DNA of 42,860 nucleotides from RGIG9115 sp045648165 (GTDB lineage Bacteria; Bacillota; Clostridia; UBA1381), in the NCBI GenBank assembly GCA_045648165.1, contig JAZRNL010000020.1, forward strand, positions 1 through 42,860, read 5' to 3'. Positions 1-8,584 of this stretch are shown here, piece after piece. Each line of letters begins with the position of its first letter. Position 1 is the first letter of the stretch. The notes beneath the pieces are model-generated. The model did not search any database, was not told the origin of the DNA, and saw nothing but the letters and a program-made list of their open reading frames with translations. A program made the position numbers and the translations under genes.

Positions 1-1242
1 CCTGTACGGTTTATTTCCGAAAGTCTTCAAATGACTGTTGAATTTAATGACCCAGTAATTAGCATATCAAACAATTCACCATCAACACCAAAACCGACAA
101 CAACTCTAAAACCTTCCGCATCACCAGGATCTGACACCGGCGTAACAGCAAATATAACAAAGCTTACATACTCTGACACAGGAAACGAAACGGTTACTGC
201 AAAAGCGACTATAAGCGGAACTCCCGGAAAGGTTGAAGGATTTATCCTTTCTAATCCCACAAGATTAGTTGTTGATATATACAAATGTAACTACAAAACA
301 AGTTCTGCATATGCCGTGGATTTAAACGGCATAAGCAAAATCAGGGTTGGATTTGAGAACGGACGCGCAAGACTTGTTTTTGATGCAGAAAATATATCTT
401 CAACAGTAGTTACCATTTCGAATAACACTCTCACAGTAAAGATTGGTACATCCGGTTCTCCAAGTACCAAGGTCACGGTTGTAAACAATAACCAAAGTTC
501 AACCAAACCATCTCCTACCCCAACCACAACTCCTATCCCCCTCGAAACACAACAGCCTGTCACAATTACGGATATTCCCTATGCAGAGCATAAAAACAGT
601 GATAAGCTGATTGTCATTGACGCAGGTCACGGTGGAAAAGACGGCGGAGCTACAGGTCGTTTAGGGGAAGATGTTGTTTTAGAGAAAACTCTCACTTTGC
701 AAATAGCTAAAAGAGTGAAAACAGTTCTTGAAAGCCGTGGTTATACTGTTAAGCTTACCAGAGAGACAGACGAATATCCCTCCCTTCAGGCAAGGGCAAA
801 TTTTGCAAATAATTCAAATGCCGCCGCATTTATAAGTATTCACATTAATTCAGTAGAATCAAATCCTGAAGCATCAGGAACAGAAACTTTCTATGCATCA
901 CTTAATAACGATACTTCCTACAAACTTAAAAGCAGTTATCTTGCAAAATATATACAAGAATATCTCATTGGAAATTTAAAATCAAAAGACCGCGGAGTAA
1001 AACAGTCTGAACACCTCGTAACACGCTCATCCATAATGCCTGCAGTTCTTATAGAAGTAGGATTTATTTCAAATGAAAAAGAGCTTTCAAATATGGTTTC
1101 AACGTCATATCAGCAAAAAACTGCTGAAGCCATTGCAGCTGGAATAATTAAAGGAATAGACAAAATTGAAATTCCTTCTAATCGTTCCCAACTGCTTGAA
1201 GAAAGAAAGAAAGCTCTTGAAGAATGGGAGAAAACACAATAA
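1..1242 (+). CDS. N-acetylmuramoyl-L-alanine amidase with CuAO-like and AMIN domains (5' end outside window)
   Basis: Secreted zinc amidase that cuts the amide bond between MurNAc and L-Ala in peptidoglycan. The frame is open to base 1, and the first residues (PVRFISESLQMTVEFND) are the typical end of a copper-amine-oxidase N-terminal-like repeat, so the ATG at 31 is internal and the true start with its signal peptide lies off the window. Order seen: CuAO-like end (to about 60), a Ser/Thr/Pro linker, an AMIN domain (about 160-450), a second Pro/Thr linker (about 460-590), then Amidase_3 (about 605-1170). The catalytic domain is intact: His in VIDAGHGG, Glu in VVLEKT, His in SIHIN and the catalytic Glu in IEVGF. 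A short charged tail ends in EEWEKTQ. AMIN domains usually direct such enzymes to peptidoglycan or the septum. queA begins 3 nt after the stop. The family call is firm; the physiological role (cell separation or wall turnover) is inferred. Confidence 0.93.
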   Translation, partial: PVRFISESLQMTVEFNDPVISISNNSPSTPKPTTTLKPSASPGSDTGVTANITKLTYSDTGNETVTAKATISGTPGKVEGFILSNPTRLVVDIYKCNYKTSSAYAVDLNGISKIRVGFENGRARLVFDAENISSTVVTISNNTLTVKIGTSGSPSTKVTVVNNNQSSTKPSPTPTTTPIPLETQQPVTITDIPYAEHKNSDKLIVIDAGHGGKDGGATGRLGEDVVLEKTLTLQIAKRVKTVLESRGYTVKLTRETDEYPSLQARANFANNSNAAAFISIHINSVESNPEASGTETFYASLNNDTSYKLKSSYLAKYIQEYLIGNLKSKDRGVKQSEHLVTRSSIMPAVLIEVGFISNEKELSNMVSTSYQQKTAEAIAAGIIKGIDKIEIPSNRSQLLEERKKALEEWEKTQ

Positions 1243-1244
1243 AT

Positions 1245-2270
1245 ATGAACACTAATGATTTTTACTACAATTTACCCCAGGAGCTTATTGCGCAAACTCC
1301 ATTGAAAGACAGAAGCTCCTCCCGACTGCTGATTTTAGATAAGCAATCCGGTAACGTTACACACAAACACTTTACAGACATTACAGAGTATCTGAACCCC
1401 GGGGATACACTTATACTTAACGATACAAGAGTTATTCCCGCGCGTCTGTATGGTAAGCGCGAGGATACCGACGGAGCAATAGAATTCCTTCTTTTAAGCA
1501 AGAAAAGTCTTACAGAATGGGAAGTTATTCTAAAGCCGGGCAGACGAGCAAAACCCGGGCATCGATTTGTATTTGGTAACGGCGAATTAAAAGCTGAAAT
1601 TCTCGATATTGTAAATGAAGGAAATCGACTGGTCAAGTTTGAATATGAGGGCGTTTTTGAAGATGTTCTAAGTAAGCTGGGAGAAATGCCCCTTCCCCAT
1701 TATATCACTGAAAAACTGGATGACCCTGAACGATATCAAACAGTTTATGCAAAAAATGACGGCTCTGCCGCAGCTCCTACTGCCGGGCTACATTTTACCG
1801 ACGAGCTTCTTTCCAAAATCAAAGAAAAAGGAGTAAATGTAGGTTTTGTTACTCTTCACGTAGGTCTCGGAACATTCAGACCTGTTAAGGCAGATAAAAT
1901 CGAGGATCATAAAATGCATTCAGAATTTTACAACCTTCCTGCAGAGACGGCTGAACTTATTAACAGGACAAAAGAAAAAGGGAAAAGAGTTATTTCAGTA
2001 GGTACAACTGCCACAAGAGTTCTGGAAACTGCCGGTCTTGACGGTTTACCGCTCACAGAAAAATCAGGTTGGACGGATATATTTATATACCCCGGAAAGA
2101 AATTCAATGTTATTAACTCATTGATAACTAATTTCCATTTGCCCGAATCCACTCTTATTATGCTTGTAAGTGCTCTTGCGGGAAAAGATAATATTATGAA
2201 TGCTTATAATATAGCAGTTAATGAAAAATACAGATTTTTCTCATTTGGCGATGCTATGTTTATCCAATAA
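1245..2270 (+). CDS. queA: tRNA preQ1(34) S-adenosylmethionine ribosyltransferase-isomerase QueA
   Basis: Cytoplasmic enzyme that transfers and isomerises the ribosyl part of SAM onto preQ1 at tRNA wobble position 34, giving epoxyqueuosine. The 341-residue product is the usual family length. It starts MNTNDFYYNLPQELIAQ, matching the QueA N-terminus, and carries the hallmark stretches LPHYI and AAPTAGLHFT. An upstream in-frame ATG at 1224 would add seven residues (MGENTIN) and overlap the amidase gene. I chose 1245 because homologues begin there and a GGGAG lies 14 nt upstream, although that spacing is long. It is probably co-transcribed with the preceding amidase and ends at a strong bidirectional terminator. 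No tgt or queG is in the window. Confidence 0.97.
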   Translation: MNTNDFYYNLPQELIAQTPLKDRSSSRLLILDKQSGNVTHKHFTDITEYLNPGDTLILNDTRVIPARLYGKREDTDGAIEFLLLSKKSLTEWEVILKPGRRAKPGHRFVFGNGELKAEILDIVNEGNRLVKFEYEGVFEDVLSKLGEMPLPHYITEKLDDPERYQTVYAKNDGSAAAPTAGLHFTDELLSKIKEKGVNVGFVTLHVGLGTFRPVKADKIEDHKMHSEFYNLPAETAELINRTKEKGKRVISVGTTATRVLETAGLDGLPLTEKSGWTDIFIYPGKKFNVINSLITNFHLPESTLIMLVSALAGKDNIMNAYNIAVNEKYRFFSFGDAMFIQ

Positions 2271-2310
2271 GAATAAGAGCTGTCTCTTTTAATTGAGACA
2301 GCTTTTATTC
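2271..2310. terminator. Bidirectional intrinsic terminator between queA and mnmE
   Basis: Arms 2271-2286 and 2295-2310 pair over 16 positions with one G/T wobble around an 8-nt loop. The GC-rich core is AGCTGTCTC/GAGACAGCT, with A/T-rich outer arms that supply a U-tract in both directions. It sits immediately after the queA stop and just before the mnmE stop on the other strand, so it can serve both convergent transcripts. Confidence 0.9.
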
Positions 2311-2313
2311 TTG

Positions 2314-3654
2314 CTATTTTCCTACACAGAAATTTCTAAATACTGCAGATACTATATCTTCCGAAACGGTAGCTCCGGTTATTTCTCCAAGGCAATCAAT
2401 TGCTATGTTTATATCCATAGCTGCAAGATCCTGGGGCAATCCATCTTTAATCGCGATAATAGCTCTGTTTAAAGCTTCTTCACATCCGATAAGTGCCTCT
2501 TTATGGCGCATATTTGTTATAATTTCGCCCCTACCCGAATTAATTTCCCCAAGGCAATATAAATCCTTAATATAGGATATCAGTTGTTCTATTCCCTCTC
2601 CGGTTTGGGCAGAAATCAAAACATCTGCAATTTTTTCAATTTTAGGGCAAACCGTAATATCACTCTTATTCGCCGCAATTATGCGTTTTTTATGAGATGT
2701 TTGTTCGATCAGTTTTTTATCATCAAGAGTTAGAGGACCGGTCGCATCAATAAGTAAAATAACAAGATCTGCGTCCTCAATCGACTGAACCGACTTACCC
2801 ACCCCAATTTTTTCAACTAAATCGTCTGTTTCGTGAATTCCGGCAGTATCAATCAATTTTATAGGAATTCCGTCAAAAGATACATTTTCTTCTATAACGT
2901 CACGTGTAGTTCCTGCAACATCTGTTACAATTGCTTTTTCAACTCCTGAAATTCTGTTCATAAGTGCAGATTTACCTACATTTGGCTTACCTGCAATAAC
3001 GGTCTTTATTCCGTCTTTAATAATCCTTCCGTTATTTGCAGATGCAATAAGTTTTTTTACTTTTTCACAAGAGTCTGTGAGTGAGTGCAAAATATCGTGG
3101 ATTGTTATCTCTTCAAGGTCTTCGTCAGGATAATCAATAGAAACCTGCATATGAGCCGCAAGATTTATTAGCCCTTCTCTCATATTCTCAATGGCATAAG
3201 AAAGCGTGCCTCTTAGTTGGCTCACGGCATTTCGCTCTGCCATGTGGTTTTCCGAGTTAATAAGGTCTATAACCGCTTCAGCTCTGGCAAGGTCAATACG
3301 ACCGTTCATAAAAGCACGCTTTGTAAACTCCCCAGGCTCTGCATATGATGCTCCTGCAGAAATTATACAGTCAAGAACTCTGTTTGTTACAGATATTCCA
3401 CCGTGCGTGCTTATTTCAACAACATCTTCACGTGTGAACGTACGAGGCGCTTTCATAACAGTTGCAAGGACTTCATCTATATATATTCCATCTTTTACAA
3501 TAAATCCATAATGTACCGTATGACTTTCTACGAATAACAAATCACCCGTAAATATACTGTTAGCAATTTCAACAGCTTTATCTCCGCTTATACGTATAAC
3601 CGATATACCGCCACTTCCATGCGGTGTTGCAATTGCGGCAATTGTGCGTTCCAT
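2314..3654 (-). CDS. mnmE: tRNA uridine-5-carboxymethylaminomethyl modification GTPase MnmE
   Basis: GTPase that acts with MnmG to install the (carboxymethyl)aminomethyl group at C5 of wobble uridine 34. The 446-residue product is full length. It shows the N-terminal folate-binding domain (about 1-116), a helical domain, and an inserted G domain: P-loop GKPNVGKS (222-229), a TTRD switch near 249-252, DTAG (269-272) and NKSD (329-332). The C-terminal FCVGK carries the invariant catalytic cysteine. The ATG is preceded by AAGGAA. It follows nrdR on the same strand after a 63-bp gap that holds a hairpin, and mnmG is not in the window. Confidence 0.98.
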   Translation of the reverse strand: MERTIAAIATPHGSGGISVIRISGDKAVEIANSIFTGDLLFVESHTVHYGFIVKDGIYIDEVLATVMKAPRTFTREDVVEISTHGGISVTNRVLDCIISAGASYAEPGEFTKRAFMNGRIDLARAEAVIDLINSENHMAERNAVSQLRGTLSYAIENMREGLINLAAHMQVSIDYPDEDLEEITIHDILHSLTDSCEKVKKLIASANNGRIIKDGIKTVIAGKPNVGKSALMNRISGVEKAIVTDVAGTTRDVIEENVSFDGIPIKLIDTAGIHETDDLVEKIGVGKSVQSIEDADLVILLIDATGPLTLDDKKLIEQTSHKKRIIAANKSDITVCPKIEKIADVLISAQTGEGIEQLISYIKDLYCLGEINSGRGEIITNMRHKEALIGCEEALNRAIIAIKDGLPQDLAAMDINIAIDCLGEITGATVSEDIVSAVFRNFCVGK

Positions 3655-3678
3655 AAAATAATTCCTTTCAAAACCCGC

Positions 3679-3712
3679 AATTGCGGCGCAATGAAAAACA
3701 TCCGCCGCAATT
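3679..3712 (-). other. Hairpin between nrdR and mnmE
   Basis: Perfect 10-bp inverted repeat AATTGCGGCG/CGCCGCAATT (3679-3688 and 3703-3712) with a 14-nt loop, directly after the nrdR stop. On the minus strand it is followed by GCGGGTTTTG, not a clean U-run. It may be a weak terminator, an RNA processing site or an attenuator ahead of mnmE. The structure is certain, the function is not. Confidence 0.5.
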
Positions 3713-3717
3713 ACTGA

Positions 3718-4173
3718 TTATTTGTTATTTTTAAGCTCCTGAAGCTCTTCCATAAAGGTTTCAATGTCGTTAAATCTCTTATAAACAGAAGCAAATCTTA
3801 CATAAGCAACCTCATCGAGATGTCTGAGCTTTTCCATGATTTTTTCACCAATAGTATTACTCTCTATTTCTCGGACCATAAGCTGATAGAGTTCGCTTTC
3901 GATATCATCGGCAATTGCTTCCATCTGAGAAAGAGAAACGGGTCTTTTTTCACAAGCACGCATAAGTCCGCCAAGAACCTTATTACGGTCATATGGCTGA
4001 CGTGACATATCACGTTTAACTACTACAAGAGCAATTGTTTCAAGCGTTTCATAAGTTGTAAAACGTTTGTTGCATTTCAAACATTCTCTCCGTCTTCTGA
4101 TTGAACCACCATCATCAACAGGACGAGAATCAATAACCTTACTTTCAGTAAAATTACAATACGGACATTTCAT
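3718..4173 (-). CDS. nrdR: Transcriptional repressor NrdR
   Basis: Global repressor of ribonucleotide reductase genes that senses ATP/dATP through an ATP-cone and binds paired NrdR boxes. The 151-residue product has the zinc ribbon CPYC (3-6) with CLKC (about 31-34), the basic segment SIRRRRECLKC, and the ATP-cone from about residue 49 (VVVKRDMSRQPYDRNK). The ATG is preceded by GGGGGTG. Two NrdR boxes overlap its own promoter, so negative autoregulation is likely. No ribonucleotide reductase gene is in the window, so its main targets lie elsewhere. Confidence 0.98.
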   Translation of the reverse strand: MKCPYCNFTESKVIDSRPVDDGGSIRRRRECLKCNKRFTTYETLETIALVVVKRDMSRQPYDRNKVLGGLMRACEKRPVSLSQMEAIADDIESELYQLMVREIESNTIGEKIMEKLRHLDEVAYVRFASVYKRFNDIETFMEELQELKNNK

Positions 4174-4183
4174 AGAAATACAC

Positions 4184-4230
4184 CCCCAATATATTGTGTT
4201 TATTATACTTCAAAACACAATATTTTGCAA
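4184..4230 (-). promoter_or_regulatory. Pair of NrdR boxes over the nrdR promoter
   Basis: Minus strand: ACACAATATATTGGGG lies at 4184-4199, and a second 16-mer at 4215-4230 reads (plus strand) ACACAATATTTTGCAA. Both resemble the NrdR box ACACWATATWTWGTGT. There are 15 nt between the boxes and 31 nt between their centres, which is the three-helical-turn arrangement known for NrdR. One box covers the -35 and the other covers the start site, an arrangement suited to repression. Confidence 0.75.
4202..4230 (-). promoter_or_regulatory. Sigma-A promoter of nrdR
   Basis: On the minus strand: -35 TTGCAA (4225-4230), 17-nt spacer, -10 TATAAT (4202-4207), with an expected start near 4195 and a short leader to the GGGGGTG ribosome site. 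Perfect -10 and ideal spacing. Confidence 0.8.
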
Positions 4231-4266
4231 TAGTTTTTTTAAAATTGTAAATAACTTTTAAAATAA

Positions 4267-6705
4267 TTATTTCACAACAAATTCTCCGTCTTCAACTGCT
4301 ACTGTGATTTTATCATCAGTCTTGACAAGCCCATCAATGATTTTTTCGCTTATAAGGTCCTCAATCTGAGATTGAATTGCCCGACGCAGTGGTCGTGCGC
4401 CATATACTGGATCAAATCCTGCATTAGCAATTTTTGAGATTGCACTATCGTGGAATGTTACAGTTATTCCATTAGATTTAAGGCGCTTTGTAAGCCCTGA
4501 CAACATAATCGAGGCGATAGCTTCGATATCTTCCCTGCTAAGACGTGAGAATACTATAATTTCGTCAATTCTGTTGAGGAATTCTGGCTTAAATGAATGT
4601 TTTACTTCCTCCATGACCTTATTCTTAATTCCGTTGTTTTCAGCTTCAGTTTGTGTTTTTGAAAAACCGAGCTTTCCTGTTCCTGGATTAATAATACTCT
4701 TAGCACCAAGGTTCGATGTCATAATTATAACAGTGTTCTTAAAATCAACTCTTCTGCCCTGAGCATCGGTTAAAATTCCATCCTCCAACACCTGCAAAAG
4801 TATATTGAACACATCAGGATGAGCTTTTTCGATTTCATCAAAAAGAATAACACTATAGGGTTTTCGACGGATTTTTTCTGTTAGCTGGCCGCCCTCATCA
4901 AAACCGACATATCCCGGAGGTGAACCGATAAATTTTGAAACAGAATGTTTTTCCATATATTCAGACATATCTACGCGGATAAGAGCATCTTCAGAACCGA
5001 ACATACTTTCGGCAAGTGCCTTTGAAAGCTCCGTTTTACCCACACCTGTAGGACCGAGGAACAAAAAAGAACCAACAGGGCGTTTAGGATCTTTAAGGCC
5101 TGCTCTTCCTCTGCGGATAGCTTTAGCAACTGCTACAACGGCCTCATCCTGGCCAACAACTCTTTCATGTAGAGTATGCTCAAGATTTTTAAGTTTTTCC
5201 ATCTCCCCCTCTTTTAGTTTGCCGGCAGGAATGTTTGTCCAGTCTGCAAGGATGTCAGCTATATCATCTTCCGTGATTGAAAGACTGCCAGAAGCACCAC
5301 CGTCTTCCCAATCCTTTTTTTCTGCATCTATTTTTTCACTAAGTTCTTTTTCTTCATCGCGAAGTAAAGCCGCTTTTTCAAAATCCTGTCCGATTATAGC
5401 TTCTTGTTTTTCGTTCTGCAGCTCTTCCAAACGTTTTTCAAGCACCTTAAGGCAATCAGGACGCACCTGACCGGAAAGACGTTTTTTTGATGCAGTTTCA
5501 TCAATCAGGTCGATAGCTTTGTCGGGCAAAAATCTATCTGTTATATATCTGTAAGAAAGCTTTGCTGCTGCTTCAAGAGCGCCGTCTGTGATTTTAACAT
5601 TATGATGAGCCTCATATTTATCTCTTATACCTCTTAGAATATCAATTGTTTCATCAACAGTCGGTTCACCAACAATAACAGGTTGAAATCTTCTTTCAAG
5701 AGCCGCATCTTTTTCTATATGTTTTTTATATTCATTTATGGTTGTTGCACCAATCAGTTGCAATTCTCCCCTTGCAAGAGAAGGCTTCAGAATATTTGAA
5801 GCATCCATAGCTCCCTCAGCACTGCCCGCACCAACTATTGTGTGGACTTCATCAATAAACAAAATAATATCTTTAGATGCAGTCACCTCATCTATAACCT
5901 TTTTAAGCCGTTCTTCAAATTCACCTCTGTATTTAGAGCCGGCAATAAGGCTCGACAAATCAAGACAAACAAGACGTTTATTAAGAAGAGGTTCAGGTAC
6001 ATTCCCTGAAACAATTTTTTGTGCAAGTCCTTCCGCAACTGCAGTTTTACCAACGCCCGGTTCACCAACAAGACAAGGGTTATTTTTAGTTCTCCTTGAG
6101 AGGATTTGAATAACTCTGTCAATTTCATCTGAACGCCCCACTATCGGGTCAAATTTATTATCTTTTGCCATTTGAGTAAAATCTCTGCCATATTGATCAA
6201 GAGATGGAGTTTTTTCACCACTCCTGTGTTGCTTTGGCATTGTGTTATTCTTAAATTCAGACTCACTACCGTCTAATGCAGAAACAATATTGTTGTAAAA
6301 CGCGCCTGTGTTAATTTTAAGAGTTCTTAAAATTCGGGCACCTACTCCGTCGCCGTCATGAATTACTGCCATCAGAATATGCTCTGTTCCAACATATCCA
6401 TGACCAAGCCTCCTTGATTCAAAAGCGCTCATCTCAAGTATTCTCTTACTTCTCGGAGTAAGAGGTAATTGAACGGAAACATCAGTACTTATACCTTTTC
6501 CGATTATTCTTTCAATTTCTGTTTTAACTGCGCTTTCAGTAACCCCTGCTTTTTCAAGTTCCTTTGCAGCAACTCCTGTTCCCTCTTTAATGAGGCCGAG
6601 TAGCAAGTGTTCACTTCCAATATATCCGTGCCCAAGTTCACATGCGCAATCATGGGCAAGATTTATAGCAGCTTTCGCCTTTTCAGTAAAATTAGAGTTT
6701 AGCAT
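4267..6705 (-). CDS. clpC: ATP-dependent Clp protease ATP-binding subunit ClpC
   Basis: Hsp100 unfoldase that feeds substrates, including arginine-phosphorylated proteins, to ClpP. The 812-residue product is full length. It has a double Clp-N repeat (about 1-145), a first AAA+ module with Walker A GEPGVGKT (214-221) and Walker B ILFIDE (281-286), a UVR/middle domain (about 421-460) typical of ClpC, and a second AAA+ module with GPTGVGKT (551-558) and the later FDEIEKAHPD. It is the last gene of the ctsR operon, 12 nt after mcsB. No strong terminator is visible between it and the nrdR promoter, so read-through into nrdR is possible. Regulation is by CtsR at the operon promoter. Confidence 0.98.
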   Translation of the reverse strand: MLNSNFTEKAKAAINLAHDCACELGHGYIGSEHLLLGLIKEGTGVAAKELEKAGVTESAVKTEIERIIGKGISTDVSVQLPLTPRSKRILEMSAFESRRLGHGYVGTEHILMAVIHDGDGVGARILRTLKINTGAFYNNIVSALDGSESEFKNNTMPKQHRSGEKTPSLDQYGRDFTQMAKDNKFDPIVGRSDEIDRVIQILSRRTKNNPCLVGEPGVGKTAVAEGLAQKIVSGNVPEPLLNKRLVCLDLSSLIAGSKYRGEFEERLKKVIDEVTASKDIILFIDEVHTIVGAGSAEGAMDASNILKPSLARGELQLIGATTINEYKKHIEKDAALERRFQPVIVGEPTVDETIDILRGIRDKYEAHHNVKITDGALEAAAKLSYRYITDRFLPDKAIDLIDETASKKRLSGQVRPDCLKVLEKRLEELQNEKQEAIIGQDFEKAALLRDEEKELSEKIDAEKKDWEDGGASGSLSITEDDIADILADWTNIPAGKLKEGEMEKLKNLEHTLHERVVGQDEAVVAVAKAIRRGRAGLKDPKRPVGSFLFLGPTGVGKTELSKALAESMFGSEDALIRVDMSEYMEKHSVSKFIGSPPGYVGFDEGGQLTEKIRRKPYSVILFDEIEKAHPDVFNILLQVLEDGILTDAQGRRVDFKNTVIIMTSNLGAKSIINPGTGKLGFSKTQTEAENNGIKNKVMEEVKHSFKPEFLNRIDEIIVFSRLSREDIEAIASIMLSGLTKRLKSNGITVTFHDSAISKIANAGFDPVYGARPLRRAIQSQIEDLISEKIIDGLVKTDDKITVAVEDGEFVVK

Positions 6706-6717
6706 ATTTATACCTCC

Positions 6718-7713
6718 TTAAATACTACTCCGTATAAATTCAGCACGCATAACATCTCTCTCTTCAGGTGAAATTTCACCATTTGTGAGATTTCCCGGCT
6801 GACATTTAACAATCAGCTCCATAACCGGAATTTTGGTGTCAAATGTAATTATACCCATATTTATTCCCATTAAAACATCAGAGAGATGTACCATAACCTC
6901 TTTTGAAGAAATTACCCTTGCAAACTTTAATAATCCATAAGCACGCCATACCTTATCCTCGATTTGATTTCTATTCTCTTTGAGAAGTTCATCTCTGGCT
7001 TCTTTTTCAAAAGAAACAATCTGGTCTGTAGCGTTCTTAACACGAGAAATAATTTCTTGTTCCGAAACACCCATGGTTATCTGGTTAGACACCTGATAAA
7101 AACATCCATCAGCCTGAGTTCCCTCGCCATAGTATCCTCGTACAGTCATACCAACATTTGCCGCTGAATTCATAAGTTTTCCCATGCGACCTGTTATAGT
7201 TAAAGCAGGCAAATGAAGCATAACGGATAATCTCATACCGGTACCAACATTTGTAGGACAAGTGGTGAGATAACCGAGCTTTTCATCAAATGCAAAGTCA
7301 AGATTTTCGCTCAACACATCATCAACCCGGTTACAAATTTCATAAGCTTCATCAATTTTGTATCCACCAAGAATTACCTGTTCTCTAATATGGTCCTCCT
7401 CCATGATCATAATGCTCATGGTACTGTCATTATTTACAAGAGCTGCAGGATTATCTTGCCTAAGCATTTCTGAGCTAATAAGATGTTTTTCAACCATGGA
7501 AATCTTATCATTAGCTGATAATTCTTTAAAGTTAACATCCTTAAAATCCTTTGAAAGTGTTGAATTCGAAAGAAAAATTGCATCTTTAATTTTTTTCACA
7601 TATGCTTCTTTATCTCTAAGGCGGTGCGGGAACGGAACCCCTTTTATATTTCGTGCAAGACGTACACGTGTGCTTATAACAATTTCAGAATTTTCATTTT
7701 TGTACCAAATCAT
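6718..7713 (-). CDS. mcsB: Protein arginine kinase McsB
   Basis: Phosphoguanidino kinase that phosphorylates protein arginines, marking proteins for ClpC-ClpP and inactivating CtsR. The 331-residue product has the guanidino-kinase motifs STRVRLARN (14-22), EEDHIREQ (about 105-112) and the active-site cysteine in TCPTNVGTGMR (Cys152). Its C-terminal RDVMRA fits the phospho-arginine-binding motif described for bacterial McsB. A GTG at 7722 overlaps the mcsA stop, but AAGGG lies 8 nt before the ATG at 7713, so I prefer 7713. Third gene of the ctsR operon. Confidence 0.96.
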   Translation of the reverse strand: MIWYKNENSEIVISTRVRLARNIKGVPFPHRLRDKEAYVKKIKDAIFLSNSTLSKDFKDVNFKELSANDKISMVEKHLISSEMLRQDNPAALVNNDSTMSIMIMEEDHIREQVILGGYKIDEAYEICNRVDDVLSENLDFAFDEKLGYLTTCPTNVGTGMRLSVMLHLPALTITGRMGKLMNSAANVGMTVRGYYGEGTQADGCFYQVSNQITMGVSEQEIISRVKNATDQIVSFEKEARDELLKENRNQIEDKVWRAYGLLKFARVISSKEVMVHLSDVLMGINMGIITFDTKIPVMELIVKCQPGNLTNGEISPEERDVMRAEFIRSSI

Positions 7714-7718
7714 ACCTC

Positions 7719-8075
7719 TCACCCTTTCTCAATTTCAAGAATTTCTTTATGAAGCTTGGCCGCCTCTTCGTAGTTTTCGCATTTTACAGCCTCTTGTAAA
7801 GAAACCTTAAGCTCTGTTAATCTTTGTTTTTTAGAAAACTCAGCTCTCATATTTCCGGGGATTTTTCCATGATGTATTGGATTTCTGTGAACTTGTCTTA
7901 AAACCTCAGCCAGCGGAAATTTAAATGTGTTATAGCACTCCGAACAACCAAGTTTCCCTGTTCTTTTAAAATCAGAAAAACTTTCTCCACATATGGGACA
8001 TCGTGGAACATCTCTATAAACTGTAGCTGACGGGAAAAAGTTGGCTCCGCTAAAAAAATCATAAAAATCAAACAT
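7719..8075 (-). CDS. mcsA: McsA, activator of McsB (short form with one zinc module)
   Basis: Zinc-finger activator of the McsB arginine kinase. The 118-residue product has one four-cysteine module (Cys26, 29, 44, 47: CPICG then GCSECY), the HHGKIPG loop and a C-terminal UVR motif (about 85-115). The usual McsA of Bacillus is about 185 residues and starts with a second pair of CxxC motifs. That first module is missing here, replaced by about 25 residues (FDFYDFFSGANFFPSATVY). A GTG at 8099 would add eight residues and overlap ctsR, but the ATG at 8075 with GGAAAG six nt upstream and homology to nothing further upstream is preferred. Starts 2 nt after the ctsR stop. Confidence 0.92.
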   Translation of the reverse strand: MFDFYDFFSGANFFPSATVYRDVPRCPICGESFSDFKRTGKLGCSECYNTFKFPLAEVLRQVHRNPIHHGKIPGNMRAEFSKKQRLTELKVSLQEAVKCENYEEAAKLHKEILEIEKG

Positions 8076-8077
8076 AA

Positions 8078-8533
8078 TTATCTTTCCATCCTTTCGCACA
8101 CTTTTGAAAGTGTATTTTTTAATATTTCTGCTCTGACTATATTCTTGTAGGGCTGATTAATTATAAGGCTTTTATCAGAAACTGCCACAAGAATAACTTC
8201 CGCATCGCTTCGAGAAATGAGACCTAAAGATGTCAGTGAAGACAAAAGTCCTGCTGCGCTTACAGCATCAACACTGTTACCAATCCCCGATATATATTCC
8301 GTAAGACCGTTCTCTGATTTAATACGTTTAATCCTGAGATAACCTCCACTGCCACGTCGGGATTCCGTAGCGTAGCCGTTTGCAGGAGAAAATCTTGTTG
8401 ATATCACATAATTTATCTGCGAAGGAACGCAATCAAAAATTCCTGCAAGTTCATTACGCTTTAACTCTATCCAATCATCTTCATCACAAAGAAGCTGTAA
8501 AATAAAAGCTTCAATTTTATCACTCATACCCAT
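8078..8533 (-). CDS. ctsR: Transcriptional repressor CtsR
   Basis: Heat-shock repressor of clp genes. The 151-residue product has the winged helix-turn-helix with CVPSQINYVISTRF (about 35-48) and the glycine-rich wing RRGSGGYLRI (about 59-68), which is the thermosensing DNA-contact wing of CtsR. The frame extends upstream to 8602, but the extra 23 codons would cover the operator. AGGGG lies 8 nt before the ATG at 8533, and homologues start there. It heads ctsR-mcsA-mcsB-clpC and has a perfect operator between its promoter and start codon. Confidence 0.97.
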   Translation of the reverse strand: MGMSDKIEAFILQLLCDEDDWIELKRNELAGIFDCVPSQINYVISTRFSPANGYATESRRGSGGYLRIKRIKSENGLTEYISGIGNSVDAVSAAGLLSSLTSLGLISRSDAEVILVAVSDKSLIINQPYKNIVRAEILKNTLSKVCERMER

Positions 8534-8558
8534 ATAATCAACCCCTGTAATTTTTGAT

Positions 8559-8575
8559 TTTGACTTTATTTGACC
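8559..8575 (-). promoter_or_regulatory. CtsR operator
   Basis: Minus strand GGTCAAA-TAA-AGTCAAA, an exact match to the CtsR tandem heptad RGTCAAA-NAN-RGTCAAA. It lies just downstream of the predicted start site, so bound CtsR would block the operon. Confidence 0.93.
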
Positions 8576-8584
8576 TTTGTTTAT

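Noticed and set aside
4174..4266. Terminator after clpC.
   Set aside because: I see only A/T-rich sequence and no GC-rich hairpin before the nrdR promoter, so no terminator is claimed.
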